A stretch of 64,000 bases of DNA from NCBI RefSeq assembly GCF_000744455.1, contig NZ_JQLY01000001.1:2076501-2140500 (forward strand), written 5' to 3'. Shown here in pieces: positions 42,333 through 52,395 of this stretch; positions within the stretch are counted from its first letter, which is position 1; each line of letters opens with the position of its first letter. The position numbers and the translations under genes are program-made. The notes below the pieces were generated by a model that did not search any database, was not told where the DNA came from, and worked only from the letters and a program-made list of their open reading frames with translations. The DNA is from Methanobacterium sp. SMA-27 (GTDB taxonomy: Archaea; Methanobacteriota; Methanobacteria; Methanobacteriales; Methanobacteriaceae).

Positions 42333-42635
42333 ATGATAACTGCTGAACTTACAATTATTCCAATTGGAACCCATGGAACCAGTCTGAGTGAGTATATTGC
42401 TGCTGCTGTTACGGCTCTAGATAGTAATGACATAAAATATGAATTAACAGGTATGGGAACTTTAATTGAGTCAGACAATTTGGATAAAATATTCGTTGCC
42501 ATAAATGCAGCTCATGAAGCGGTATTTAATGCCGGCGCCGAGAGGGTTGCAACAAGCATAAAAATAGATGAACGACGAGATGTAAATAAGACAATTAAAG
42601 ATAAAATTACATCAGTAACTCAAAAACTCAGTTAA
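42333..42635 (+). CDS. MTH1187-family (YkoF-like) thiamine-binding-type protein
   Basis: The 100-residue protein matches the MTH1187/DUF77 family: [20 protein letters not shown] at the start and [18 protein letters not shown] in the middle. Members form ferredoxin-like tetramers and some bind thiamine. I place the start at 42333 because homologues begin at MITAE; an ATG at 42315 is also in frame. The gene is divergent from the thiolase-like gene in a very short shared promoter region. Confidence 0.85.
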   Translation: MITAELTIIPIGTHGTSLSEYIAAAVTALDSNDIKYELTGMGTLIESDNLDKIFVAINAAHEAVFNAGAERVATSIKIDERRDVNKTIKDKITSVTQKLS

Positions 42636-42680
42636 AACAATTGGTAATAAAAAATTTTGAAAAAAAGATTGGAATAATAA

Positions 42681-43781
42681 TTAAAATAAGTTAAGTTGCT
42701 TTGATGCTTCATTGAGCACAGAAACTATTTTTTCCAAATCATTTTTTTCTAGTGATGGGTGAACTGGTAGGGAAAGAACTTCTGATGATGCTGCCTCCGC
42801 TTCTGGACATGATGCACTGAAACCAAGTTCTTTATATAATTTCTGTTTATAAATTGGCTTAGGATAATGTATTCCTGTTCCAATACCTCTACTATTTAAG
42901 AATTCCATTAATTCATTTCTTCTGGATTTTCCAACTCTAATAGTGTACTGATGGTAGACATGTTTCACATCAGCAGATACAAATGGGGCAGTAATACCAT
43001 TTATTTTATCAATTCGTTCTGTTAGGTATTTTGCATTCGCTATTCTCTTCTCATTAAACTTATCGAGCTTTTTAAGTTGGACAATTCCTATTGCAGCAGC
43101 AATATCGGTCATTCTGAAGTTATATCCTAACACAACATGAGTGTAGCGTTCACTTTCACCATGTGACCTTAATACGCGTGCTTTTTCAGCCATCTCTTCA
43201 TTTTCTGTAGTTATGATTCCGCCTTCACTGGTTGTCATATTTTTAGTGGGATAAAAACTGAAACATCCCATATCTCCAAGAGAACCTGCTTTTTTCCCTT
43301 TGTAAACAGCACCATGGGCTTGTGCTGCGTCTTCAATAACAATTAGATCATGTTCTTCTGCAATTTGTTTAATAGTATCCATTTCTGCAGGTTGTCCATA
43401 GAGATGAACAGGCATCACAGCTTTAGTTTTATCTGTTATTGCATTTTCTATGTTTTCTGGGTTTAAATTATAAGTTCTATTGTCAATATCAATAAAAACA
43501 GGTTTTGCACCCACATGTAACACAGAATTTCCTGTTGCAGCAAAGGTGAATGGGGTTGTTATTACTTCATCATTCGGACCAATACCTGCAGCAAGAAGTG
43601 CAAGATGTAATGCAGTTGTTCCAGAACTAACTGCAACAGCATACTTTACTCCCAGATATTCTGCAAATTTTTCTTCAAATTCTGCTACTTTAGGACCCTG
43701 TGCAATGAATCCCGATCTTAATACTTTTACTACTTCATCTATTTCATCATCGGTTATAATTGGTTTAGCAATTGGTATCAT
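42681..43781 (-). CDS. DegT/DnrJ/EryC1/StrS-family sugar aminotransferase
   Basis: The 366-residue PLP enzyme belongs to the nucleotide-sugar aminotransferases used in surface polysaccharide or glycan synthesis. [20 protein letters not shown] (near residue 52) and the PLP-aspartate in [11 protein letters not shown] are typical. The PLP lysine is in [15 protein letters not shown] (near residue 183) and [14 protein letters not shown] follows. The start at 43781 ([13 protein letters not shown]) has an AGGTGAT ribosome site six bases away; a longer frame to 43838 has none. No other sugar genes are nearby, so the substrate is unknown. Confidence 0.92.
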   Translation of the reverse strand: MIPIAKPIITDDEIDEVVKVLRSGFIAQGPKVAEFEEKFAEYLGVKYAVAVSSGTTALHLALLAAGIGPNDEVITTPFTFAATGNSVLHVGAKPVFIDIDNRTYNLNPENIENAITDKTKAVMPVHLYGQPAEMDTIKQIAEEHDLIVIEDAAQAHGAVYKGKKAGSLGDMGCFSFYPTKNMTTSEGGIITTENEEMAEKARVLRSHGESERYTHVVLGYNFRMTDIAAAIGIVQLKKLDKFNEKRIANAKYLTERIDKINGITAPFVSADVKHVYHQYTIRVGKSRRNELMEFLNSRGIGTGIHYPKPIYKQKLYKELGFSASCPEAEAASSEVLSLPVHPSLEKNDLEKIVSVLNEASKQLNLF

Positions 43782-43993
43782 TCTAGTATCACCTAAATTA
43801 AAACATCCAGAAATCCAAGCAAAGTCCTTCAATTTCATTTAATATAGATCAATATCCATATTCCTTGATATTGAATTTTTATTTTTGTTGGATCATTAAA
43901 AGAAATTAATGTATTAAATCAATTATTGATTTATTTATATTAGTTCATATAAATACTGTTATCTCAGTATTTTCAGATTATTAATAAATTTGT

Positions 43994-44899
43994 TTACTGA
44001 AATATTCTATACAAATTCTCTTTTTTATTCCAGAAAAGTATTATTATCATTATACCAACCATTAGAATTAGTAAAGGTATTGAAGATAATGGATCAGTTG
44101 ATTGTGCTGTAATTAATGAAGGTAATCCATCAAGACCAGAATTTGAAGAGTTTAAAATTAATGCAACATATATATTATTTGCAATATGCACACCCATAGC
44201 AGTTTCCAGACCATTTTCACCTAGAACAATTATTCCTAGCATCAATCCTATTATCAGTGCGGATATTACAATTGAAATGCTCATTGTAAAGTCTGTTCCA
44301 TTGTTAAAGTGGATTAAGCCGAATATTAAAGTGGTTATTATTAGAGGTATCACTGGTTTCTTTGTAATCAACCCAATAGCCTGCATTAGGTATCCTCTAA
44401 AAAATATCTCCTCAAACGATGCTTGGAGTGGAAATATCAAAATACTTAGAAATAAAAGAATAATAAAAGGCCAAAAATCAAATTTGAAAGATAAACTGCC
44501 ACCCTGATAGATAAAAGATAGTATAGTGAAAAAACCCATTATCCCCACCCATAAACCTGCACCTTTAATAATTCTCCTCCATTTTATATTCTTTCCCGTA
44601 TTAATAAGACTTATAAAATGTTTTTTATGTACGAAACGTACACAGAGATAGAAAAGTAAGGAGAATATTCCGTAACTAATACCAATTAAAATAAGCATCA
44701 TGAATGGATCATTTAAGATATTCATTTGAGTATCATATCTAGCTGAGCCTATACTTAAAAAATATAATACCACAATCAAAATCAATAAGCTGATAGAAGC
44801 AAAAATTCCCCCAATAAAGGTTATACCTATGGTTAAAATGTAACTGCCCATTGTATTTTTACCTTGGACTGCGTTATCAAGAAAACTTATTTTAGACAT
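43994..44899 (-). CDS. CPBP-family intramembrane protease
   Basis: The 301-residue protein has about eight membrane spans and the CPBP (Abi) protease motifs: EEIFFRGYLMQ (about residues 165-175), FGLIHFNNG (about 194-202) and a later GVHIANN. These carry the catalytic glutamate and histidines of Rce1-like intramembrane endopeptidases. The substrate is unknown; bacterial relatives process prenylated or bacteriocin-related proteins. It stands alone and is divergent from trm1. Confidence 0.9.
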   Translation of the reverse strand: MSKISFLDNAVQGKNTMGSYILTIGITFIGGIFASISLLILIVVLYFLSIGSARYDTQMNILNDPFMMLILIGISYGIFSLLFYLCVRFVHKKHFISLINTGKNIKWRRIIKGAGLWVGIMGFFTILSFIYQGGSLSFKFDFWPFIILLFLSILIFPLQASFEEIFFRGYLMQAIGLITKKPVIPLIITTLIFGLIHFNNGTDFTMSISIVISALIIGLMLGIIVLGENGLETAMGVHIANNIYVALILNSSNSGLDGLPSLITAQSTDPLSSIPLLILMVGIMIIILFWNKKENLYRIFQ

Positions 44900-45047
44900 T
44901 TATTTACTCTCCTTCAATAAAGTTATTAATAACTATTAATTGGTATTAATAAATTTTTATATAAACCAGTATTTCATACCAAACATTTTATTATTCGATG
45001 ATTAATTAATTGATTATCATTAACAATATCTTTTAAAGGCGGGAAAA

Positions 45048-46220
45048 ATGGACAACAAAACAATTCATGAAGGCAAAGTTACAATCAAAGTTCCAGAATT
45101 TGAAAAAATTACAGCAAAAGCACCAGTATTCTATAATCCTGCCATGGAGCTTAATAGGGACCTTTCAGTAGTCGCCATATCTGTTTTCAAAGAATCCGTT
45201 GATCATGATATTTCAGTTTGCGATGTTTTCGGAGGAACAGGTATAAGGGGTATAAGGTATGCTAAAGAAATTGATGGCGTAGAAAAAGCCGTTATAAATG
45301 ATTTGAACCCCCTTGCAGTTGAATTGGCAAAAGAAAATACCAAACTTAATGAACTACATCAAGTGTCGGTTTGCATGGAAGATGCCAATATGATCCTCAG
45401 GAAATGTAAGGGGAAATTTGTTGTAATAGACATAGACCCCTTTGGAACACCATCTTACTATGTTGAATCTGCTGCTGCAAGTCTAAGATCAGGAGGAATG
45501 ATCTGCATAACTGCAACAGATACTTCAGCCCTTTGCGGAACTTACACAGAACCCTGCATCCGTAAATACGGGGCGGTACCATTAAAAACAGAATATTGTC
45601 ATGAAAATGGCTTAAGAATACTTGCAGGTTTTATTGCCAGAACCTTTGCCAAATATAAGAAATATATTGAAGTTAAATTCTCTCACAGCACAGAACACTA
45701 CATGAGGATATACGCTGTAATTGGAAAAGGTGCTGCAAATACAGATGAATCACTTAAATCGTTAGGATACATTGCTCACTGTAAAAACTGTTTAAACAGG
45801 ATTGTGTTCAAGGGATTGTCTCCAGTTATTCCTGGAAAGTGTCCTATATGTGGTGGTATTTTTAATGTTGGCGGACCTTTGTGGTGTGGGGAAATGTATA
45901 ATCAAGATTTTGTGTCATCAATGAGGGATACTGTTAATGAATTAGTATTAAACAAAGAAAACAACGTTATTAAACTTTTGGATACATGTTTTGAAGAATC
46001 AAACGCCCCTGTAACTCACTTTGAAATTCATAAGGTTTGTAAAAATTTAAAAACAAGTGCACCTCCCCTTATAGATATTATGAATCTGCTTAAAAAGGAA
46101 GGATTTTTTGTTTCAAGAACCCATTTCAGCCCTACATCCTTAAAAACAGATGCAAATATTACTGAGCTTAAGAATATTATAGTTAATTTAAAACAAGCAC
46201 AGCCAACCGATCAAATTTAA
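45048..46220 (+). CDS. trm1: tRNA (guanine(26)-N2)-dimethyltransferase
   Basis: Trm1 adds two methyl groups to G26 of tRNA using SAM. The 390-residue protein starts with the family pattern [15 protein letters not shown] and [15 protein letters not shown]. It has the SAM motif [16 protein letters not shown] near residue 62, the catalytic block [18 protein letters not shown] near 127, and a C-terminal zinc site (HCKNC, KCPICGG). Length is standard for archaea. Confidence 0.95.
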   Translation: MDNKTIHEGKVTIKVPEFEKITAKAPVFYNPAMELNRDLSVVAISVFKESVDHDISVCDVFGGTGIRGIRYAKEIDGVEKAVINDLNPLAVELAKENTKLNELHQVSVCMEDANMILRKCKGKFVVIDIDPFGTPSYYVESAAASLRSGGMICITATDTSALCGTYTEPCIRKYGAVPLKTEYCHENGLRILAGFIARTFAKYKKYIEVKFSHSTEHYMRIYAVIGKGAANTDESLKSLGYIAHCKNCLNRIVFKGLSPVIPGKCPICGGIFNVGGPLWCGEMYNQDFVSSMRDTVNELVLNKENNVIKLLDTCFEESNAPVTHFEIHKVCKNLKTSAPPLIDIMNLLKKEGFFVSRTHFSPTSLKTDANITELKNIIVNLKQAQPTDQI

Positions 46221-46408
46221 ATATAATCAATATTTTTTTAAGATATTAAATTTTTCCTGATTTTTTGAGTTTTAAGTATTCAGTTATTTTAAGTTAGAAT
46301 TTCCTTAGATAAAAAATTAAATAAATGGCGCATTGCATTTATATGTGTCAACCATTAATTCACGTTATTTTTTAATTCAAATGATTTATATGGAATAATT
46401 AACATAAT

Positions 46409-46436
46409 AAATTAATGGCATTTGCCAAATTAATGG
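46409..46436 (+). repeat. Direct repeat with internal palindrome before the first DUF4013 gene
   Basis: AAATTAATGG occurs twice, at 46409-46418 and 46427-46436, with TGGCATTTGCCA (arms TGGCA/TGCCA) joining them. The second copy runs into the GGAGG ribosome site of the downstream gene, so binding or folding here could affect transcription or translation of that gene. Confidence 0.4.
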
Positions 46437-46446
46437 AGGTTAAAAA

Positions 46447-47166
46447 ATGAATATCGGAGAAATAATATCAGACTCAATTAAGTATCCGACATCTGATTGG
46501 ACAAAGGTACTTATTTTGGGAGTTATATTTTTAATATCTGTTTTAATTCTACCAATTTTCTTAGCATACGGGTATATGTTTAGAATAATAAAAGCTACAA
46601 TAGCTGGAATTGACGAATTACCCGAATTCGATGCAATTGGTGATATGTTTATTGATGGACTTAAGATATTTGTTGTTGGTATTGTTTATGCTATTCCTGT
46701 GATAATAATAGGATTAATAGTAAGTTTAATTTTTGGACCGGCATCTGCTACAACATCAACCAGTATTTCTGCTGGAATGTTTTGGGCATTAATTATTGGG
46801 AACATAATATATGTTATCATTGGACTAATTGTTGGACTAATAGCTATCATTGGTATAGCAAATATGGCATATTATGACGGAGATTTAGGAGCAGCTTTCC
46901 GTTTCAGTGAAATATTAGATTACATTTCCCGGATTGGTTGGGGTAAATATTTAGCTATTTACATAATAGTGGCTTTATTAAGCTTTGTAATCTACTTCAT
47001 TGCTATAATTGTGGGAATATTATTAATTGTTGTTGGTCTTGTAATAACATTGCCATTGGCTTTTGCTTTCATTTCAATGTTCGGATCCCGGGCTGTAGCA
47101 TTGTTATTCACAGAAGCTGTAATTGAAGTACCAGAAACTCCAACAGAACCAGAACCGCTAGAATAA
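46447..47166 (+). CDS. DUF4013 multi-span membrane protein (copy 1)
   Basis: The 239-residue protein has about five or six membrane spans and the DUF4013 pattern: an amphipathic start IGEIISDSIKYPTSDW, GYMFRIIKATIAGIDELPEF after the first span, MFIDGLKIFVV, and NMAYYDGDLGAAFRF near residue 140. It ends with an acidic proline-rich tail (VPETPTEPEPLE). GGAGGTTAAAAA precedes the ATG. Its function is unknown. The next gene is a paralogue in tandem, and other membrane-stress or transport roles are only guesses. Confidence 0.85.
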   Translation: MNIGEIISDSIKYPTSDWTKVLILGVIFLISVLILPIFLAYGYMFRIIKATIAGIDELPEFDAIGDMFIDGLKIFVVGIVYAIPVIIIGLIVSLIFGPASATTSTSISAGMFWALIIGNIIYVIIGLIVGLIAIIGIANMAYYDGDLGAAFRFSEILDYISRIGWGKYLAIYIIVALLSFVIYFIAIIVGILLIVVGLVITLPLAFAFISMFGSRAVALLFTEAVIEVPETPTEPEPLE

Positions 47167-47384
47167 AAAAATCAATCTTCTTTTTTATTTTTTTTTGGAA
47201 TTCTCTTATTTTAAGAATGAAAATAATTTATTTGTTAATTAAACTTGCATATCTACATTTTAACCAAATTAGGAATTCTTATAAATTTTATGATTTAAAA
47301 TCATTGATCAAAAAAAATATATTAGAAACATCTGCCAAGATACCGTAATAATGAGTTCTTAAAAATTATTTGGGGTGAATAATT

Positions 47385-48113
47385 ATGGATATAGGGGATG
47401 TTATATCGGATTCATTGAGGTATCCCTCTTCGGACTGGATTAAAGTTGTTATTTTAGGCGTATTATTTATAATAAGTTTTTTTATTATTCCACTATTTCT
47501 TGCTATGGGTTACATATTTAGAGTAATAAAAGCTTCTTTAGCCGGAGTTGAAGAGTTACCCTCCTTTGATGAGTGGGGAGAAATGTTTATTGATGGAATT
47601 AAGCTGTTTTTAGTTTATCTGATCTATTCTTTGCCTGCAATAATTATTGGAGTATTCTCAATTATTTCTTTGTGGTCTTCAATATGGTCTCTAACCTATG
47701 TTACACAAATGAGTGGAAATACAATCACGCCGGAAATGGTTGTTAGTCTTTTTGGGGGAACAGCACTTGTTGGTCTTGTTGTTGCTGGAATTTATGCTCT
47801 GATAATTTATCCTATTATGGCGGTGGCAATTGGGAACCTTGCTTATTATAATGGTGAATTGAGTGCTGCCTTTAGATTTGGTGAAATATTTTCAACAATA
47901 TCTTTAATTGGATGGGTTGATCTGATAATTTGGTATATTGTTATTATTCTCATTGGTATTGCTATTGGATTTATTACAAGTATTTTAGGCATAATCCCAA
48001 TACTCGGATGGATAATTATTATATTCATTGTTTATCCATATTCTTATCTGTTTTATGCACGGGCAATTGCATGGTTGTACTCATCTGCATTTGGAGAAGA
48101 ATACACAGCATAA
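47385..48113 (+). CDS. DUF4013 multi-span membrane protein (copy 2)
   Basis: This 242-residue protein is a clear paralogue of the preceding one. It shares the opening IGDVISDSLRYPSSDW, GYIFRVIKASLAGVEELPSF, MFIDGIKLF and NLAYYNGELSAAFRFGEI. It lacks the acidic tail and ends at a short polar sequence. The copies are separated by 218 bp with a T-rich stretch, so each may have its own promoter. A GGGGTGAATAATT ribosome site precedes the ATG. The function is unknown. Confidence 0.85.
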   Translation: MDIGDVISDSLRYPSSDWIKVVILGVLFIISFFIIPLFLAMGYIFRVIKASLAGVEELPSFDEWGEMFIDGIKLFLVYLIYSLPAIIIGVFSIISLWSSIWSLTYVTQMSGNTITPEMVVSLFGGTALVGLVVAGIYALIIYPIMAVAIGNLAYYNGELSAAFRFGEIFSTISLIGWVDLIIWYIVIILIGIAIGFITSILGIIPILGWIIIIFIVYPYSYLFYARAIAWLYSSAFGEEYTA

Positions 48114-48834
48114 ATCAAATTTTTTTATCCTTTTTTATTTTTTAAAATATCATTTAGATTATTTTTTGCATTGAATTTTTTTACATTTGAGATCATCTAT
48201 AATTTCCATTTAACTTGTTTGGTAAGCAATAATTGAATAAAAGTAATAATATCGCGAGCAGTGGTTTAAAACTCCTTATTAAATTGAGACCATTAAACAT
48301 GTCAGATGATTTTGAAAAATATGCTATAACTCATCTTGAAAAACTGTGATCTTGGATTAAAAGATTAAAAAATATGTAGATTAATTTTAATTTTTATGAC
48401 TTTACTCACAACATAATAATAAATCTTAAATAGTCGATCTTATCCATGTTCTTTGTAGGAAATGAACAGATGATTAAGTGATCTAAAATATTTTTATTCA
48501 ACAGAATACTCAATTCACAACTCTTAACTAGCTCTTTCAATCAATAGAGCTATTCATGGTATGAAAATCTCATCGAACTTATTAACTTTCTCTAATAAAG
48601 GGATCTATTTAAACCTTCGTTGTGTGAATTGCTTCTTTATCACTTATAATACCTTTTAAAAAGCGTACCATATCTTAAACTTAAAATTTCCTTGTTTAAC
48701 GGTTTTAATAGAATCAATTATTCTATTTGCGTTAAACTTATATTTAAATTGTTATAGTAAATTGTGAATAATGTATAATTATTTATAGAATAATAGAATA
48801 ATATACAAACATTGTTCAGTTAATGGTGAAATGT
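48114..48834. other. Long intergenic region without a recognisable gene
   Basis: About 720 bp of AT-rich DNA separate the second DUF4013 gene from the Lrp-type regulator. I see a T-rich tract at the start (probable termination) and a 7-bp inverted repeat TAGCTCT/AGAGCTA at 48529-48535 and 48546-48552. An open frame of about 35 codons starts with TTG near 48234 and ends at a TGA at 48347; it has no ribosome site and no recognised family. The last 100 bp are very AT-rich and probably hold the promoter of the regulator. Confidence 0.4.
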
Positions 48835-49317
48835 ATGAAAAACAATGGCGAAAAAGTACAATCAGTTAAAATTGATGAAACAGATAAAAAGATACTAAAC
48901 CTCTTTAACGAAGATGGAAGAATGTCTTACAGAAAAATATCTCGCAAACTAGACATTTCAATAGGTACAGTTCACAACAGAATTGAAAAACTGATGAATT
49001 CAGGAGTTATTAAAAAGTTTGCACCCGTAATTGACCACAGTAAACTCGGATATAACTTCACTACCATCATAGGCGTCCGTGTTAAAGGTGGAGTTCTAAG
49101 AAATTGGGAAGATAAAACATCTTATCACAAAAACGTATTATGTATGTACGATGTTACAGGAGAATTCGATGCAATTATTGTTGCAAGATTTAAGGATACT
49201 TCTGAGCTAGATGAATTTGTAAAAAATCTTTTAAAAGAACCCGATGTTCAAAGAACATACACACAAACCGTGCTAAATATTCTTAAAGAAGATCTAGGCT
49301 CCAGTAAGATGCTCTAA
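48835..49317 (+). CDS. Lrp/AsnC-family transcriptional regulator
   Basis: The 160-residue protein has an N-terminal winged helix-turn-helix (KIDETDKKILNLFNEDGRMS then ISRKLDISIGTVHNRIEKL, about residues 10-50). A C-terminal ligand-binding RAM domain follows, of the alpha/beta sandwich type. The start at 48835 has GGTGA five bases upstream; the ATG at 48823 overlaps that site. Such proteins sense amino acids or related effectors and often control their own gene. The 720-bp noncoding region upstream is its likely operator region. Targets are unknown. Confidence 0.9.
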   Translation: MKNNGEKVQSVKIDETDKKILNLFNEDGRMSYRKISRKLDISIGTVHNRIEKLMNSGVIKKFAPVIDHSKLGYNFTTIIGVRVKGGVLRNWEDKTSYHKNVLCMYDVTGEFDAIIVARFKDTSELDEFVKNLLKEPDVQRTYTQTVLNILKEDLGSSKML

Positions 49318-49536
49318 ATTTGAATATATGAACATGAGATTCAATTTTAAAAAGTTCAGATAACTCAAATAATTTATTTTCTTTTTTTTAATAATTTCTT
49401 CTAGTTTCCCATTTTAGCAATCCTTGTAAAAAAATATTAACTAGAAATTTAAAACTATTTAATAATATATAATTTGAATCTAAATTTTTTTTCCAAAAAA
49501 AACTCCCATAGAATTTATGAATTAGGAGAGAGCTGA

Positions 49537-50607
49537 ATGATGGCACTAGTTCATTCCCAAGATTATGAAAAACATGAAACAGGAATCCATCCTGAGAACA
49601 AGGAAAGACTACGAGTTATAATAAATACCCTAGAAAAAGAAGGTATATTAAATCATATCCCCACTAACAAACACATTCTTAAATCTAGAAACAAAATTGA
49701 TGTTTTTAGACCTGAAACTGCTTCACTTAAAGATATTTTGAAAGTACATTCAGAATCCTATGTTAAATATCTAAAATCTTTCTGTGATTCCGGTGGTGGT
49801 TACCTGGATCCAGATACTGTTGTATCAAAAGATAGCTATAAAATAGCTAAACTCGCAGCAGGTGGCGCCATTACCGCTTCAAAATTGGTTTTAAATGGTT
49901 ATAATAGTGCATATTCACTTGCAAGACCTCCGGGACATCATGCAACCAGAGAAAATGCAATGGGGTTCTGTTTATTTAATAATATTGCAATTGCAATTGA
50001 ACATCTTAAAAAGTATAATAAAATAAAAAAATTTATAATTTTTGATTTCGATGTCCACTATGGTAACGGGACAGCTGAAATGTATTTAAATGACCCTAAT
50101 GTCTTATATATATCAATACATCAAGATCCAAGTACTTTATTTCCAGGATCAGGTTTTATCGAAGAAATTGGAGTGGATGAGGGGGAGGGATGTAACATGA
50201 ACATTCCCATGCCTCCGGGATCTTCAAATCAAGATTATATGTACATATTAGAACGAATTTTGGAACCTGTTTTCAATGATTTTGATGCAGAATTTCAATT
50301 CCTTGAAGTTGGTTTTGATGCCCATAAAGATGATCCATTATCAAGGATAAATCTTGATGATGAATTTTATCCTTGGATAACATCAAAGATTATGAATATT
50401 ACAAATCAACTTGTATTGATTTTAGAGGGCGGTTACAATCTTTCTGTACTTTCAAGATGTAATATGAAAATGATAAATGTATTGAGAAATGAATTAACTT
50501 ATGAAGAAGAAATTCACAAAATAGGAAACGAAATAAAAGTTTCAAATGAAACTAAAAAAATATTTCACAATATTCAAGATATTTTTTCATCATTTTATGA
50601 TTTTTGA
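49537..50607 (+). CDS. Histone-deacetylase-fold amidohydrolase
   Basis: The 356-residue protein belongs to the arginase-like histone deacetylase/acetoin utilisation superfamily. Catalytic features are intact: RPPGHHATRENAMGFCLFNN (paired histidines, about residues 130-149), the zinc ligands in FDFDVHYGNGTAEMY (about 168-182), GFDAHKDDPL (about 264-273) and LEGGYN near 299. In archaea the substrate could be acetylated proteins such as Alba or histones, or acetyl-polyamines. AGGAGAG precedes the start. The stop codon overlaps the ribosome site of the next gene, so the two are coupled. Confidence 0.9.
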   Translation: MMALVHSQDYEKHETGIHPENKERLRVIINTLEKEGILNHIPTNKHILKSRNKIDVFRPETASLKDILKVHSESYVKYLKSFCDSGGGYLDPDTVVSKDSYKIAKLAAGGAITASKLVLNGYNSAYSLARPPGHHATRENAMGFCLFNNIAIAIEHLKKYNKIKKFIIFDFDVHYGNGTAEMYLNDPNVLYISIHQDPSTLFPGSGFIEEIGVDEGEGCNMNIPMPPGSSNQDYMYILERILEPVFNDFDAEFQFLEVGFDAHKDDPLSRINLDDEFYPWITSKIMNITNQLVLILEGGYNLSVLSRCNMKMINVLRNELTYEEEIHKIGNEIKVSNETKKIFHNIQDIFSSFYDF

Positions 50608-50617
50608 GGTGATTTTA

Positions 50618-51292
50618 TTGGAGAAATTCAGACTTGAACAAGCTCAAAACCTTCTTAAGGATGCAGCTAAATCAAAAACAAATGAAGAAAGGTTAAAAAA
50701 TCCTAAAGAAGGTTTTATTAACGTAGATCAATTTGAAAATATTATTAACAAACTATTCGAAGCAGAGGAGTTCATATACACAAGCAGACCACATCATAAA
50801 CTTGATCAAACAAATGCCGAGATATTTGTGGATAAGATCATCGAAGCACGGAATGGAATGGATAAAATACTGTCCGATTTTGGCGTTATAGAAAAACAGG
50901 CTGTTGAAATAGATTTAAATAAATATTATAACGATTTATTGATTTTAACAACAAAAACTAGTTTAAAAAAAACTATTGCTAAATTTGGTGTTGATCCGCA
51001 GAGGATCATTGTTGCAGGTGTGCCGCTTGATCCCGAAGATATGAAAATTTTAAATCCCAAAATACCTGAAACAGCATTAGATCCTATAAATAAAAAAATA
51101 ATACACGTAAAAAATGATATCAATCGAAAAATGGAACAATTCGGTTTGAAAGATATCATAGTCATCGTAGAAAATGATAAACCTGGTCAAATTTTAGGAA
51201 AACGTGCCAAGGAACTTTATAATACACGTTTGGTAATCAAAGATAATTTAAAGGATATTAGTATCGAAGAATTCATTACAATAGTTTCATAA
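50618..51292 (+). CDS. Probable DUF2100 protein, methanogen-specific, unknown function
   Basis: The 224-residue protein starts at a TTG with an ideal GAGGTGAT ribosome site four bases upstream, and this site overlaps the stop of the deacetylase-like gene. It has no signal or membrane span. Visible parts are a helical N-terminal half, then HHKLDQTNAEIFVDKIIEA, and a C-terminal half with VDPQRIIVAGVPLDPEDMK and DIIVIVENDKPGQILGKRAKELY. I assign it to DUF2100 from memory of the family; no reaction is known. It lies between the deacetylase-like gene and mptA. Confidence 0.7.
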   Translation: MEKFRLEQAQNLLKDAAKSKTNEERLKNPKEGFINVDQFENIINKLFEAEEFIYTSRPHHKLDQTNAEIFVDKIIEARNGMDKILSDFGVIEKQAVEIDLNKYYNDLLILTTKTSLKKTIAKFGVDPQRIIVAGVPLDPEDMKILNPKIPETALDPINKKIIHVKNDINRKMEQFGLKDIIVIVENDKPGQILGKRAKELYNTRLVIKDNLKDISIEEFITIVS

Positions 51293-51445
51293 ATATTTTC
51301 AATGATATTCAATTAAAACTGCAAATTAAAAAAGGTTAATATAGTTGAGATAAATCCTATTTATTAATGGTTTGATCATTTGATAAAATAAAAATTATTA
51401 AATTATTCATTAATTCGGATATTACGAAAGATAGGGGTGAATAAA

Positions 51446-52393
51446 GTGGATAAATGTTTTCCAGATACCCAAGATAATATACCAACCATTCCAGTACACC
51501 TTACTAGGGTTGGAGTTAAAGGAGTAAAAAAACTATTAAAAATTGAAAGAGACGAAAAGCGACCAATTGTCCTCTTACCCACCTTCAATGCTTTTGTTGA
51601 TCTCCCAAGTACTCAAAGGGGAATCCACATGTCAAGAAATCCCGAAGCCATAAGCGAGGTTCTTGAACAGGCTCTTGAAGGATCAACAGTGGAAATAGAA
51701 TCTTTGTGTGCCAGAATAGCTAGCTGTCTCTTGAAGAAGCATAAATATGCCAAAAGAGTTGAAGTTAGTATGAAAAGTGATTATATGATCATGAAAAAAT
51801 CACCTGTAACACAAATCAAAACTCAAGAGATGACCAATATCATGGCAGATGCCATCGGAATCCGGAATGATGATGGAATTGTTATAAGGAAAATGATTGG
51901 TGCTGAGGTTGTTGGAATGACAGTGTGCCCATGTGCTCAAGAATCAACCAAAGAATCTGCAAAAGTGGACCTTTTAAAATTTTTAGATGAAGAAACAACG
52001 CAGAAGGTCTTGAACACAGTTTCATTTGCATCACATAACCAAAGAGGACGCGGTATGATAATGATGGAAGTTCCGGAAAACCAGGTAATTCGAGCTGAGG
52101 ACTTGATAAGAATAATAGAAGACTCAATGAGCTCACCTGTTTGCGAACTCCTTAAAAGAAGCGATGAAAATGCCGTTGTTGTACATGCACACAAAAATCC
52201 GATGTTTGTTGAGGACTGTGTAAGAAATATGATCCAAAAAATTGTTAAAGAATATTCAGATCTGCCCGATGATGCATTAGTAACTGTTAGACAAATAAAT
52301 GAAGAAAGTATACACCGACATAATGCCTTTGCCGAAAAAGTTGCTACAATGGGTGAATTAAAAAGAGAAATAAATGGCAATGGAGGAAAATAA
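51446..52393 (+). CDS. mptA: GTP cyclohydrolase MptA (FolE2-type)
   Basis: MptA is the Fe(II)-dependent GTP cyclohydrolase that starts tetrahydromethanopterin synthesis, producing 7,8-dihydroneopterin 2',3'-cyclic phosphate. The 315-residue protein shows PVHLTRVGVKGVKK near residue 14, the metal cysteine block GMTVCPCAQES near 153, and SHNQRGRG near 194. The start is the GTG at 51446, since GGGGTGA at 51434-51440 is its ribosome site. A GTG inside that site (51437) is rejected. It abuts the next gene, with GGAGG inside its last codons. Confidence 0.94.
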   Translation: MDKCFPDTQDNIPTIPVHLTRVGVKGVKKLLKIERDEKRPIVLLPTFNAFVDLPSTQRGIHMSRNPEAISEVLEQALEGSTVEIESLCARIASCLLKKHKYAKRVEVSMKSDYMIMKKSPVTQIKTQEMTNIMADAIGIRNDDGIVIRKMIGAEVVGMTVCPCAQESTKESAKVDLLKFLDEETTQKVLNTVSFASHNQRGRGMIMMEVPENQVIRAEDLIRIIEDSMSSPVCELLKRSDENAVVVHAHKNPMFVEDCVRNMIQKIVKEYSDLPDDALVTVRQINEESIHRHNAFAEKVATMGELKREINGNGGK

Positions 52394-52395
52394 CA

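Noticed and set aside
48234..48349. 35-codon TTG frame in the long noncoding gap
   Set aside because: It has no ribosome site and no recognisable family; kept only as a note in the gap entry.
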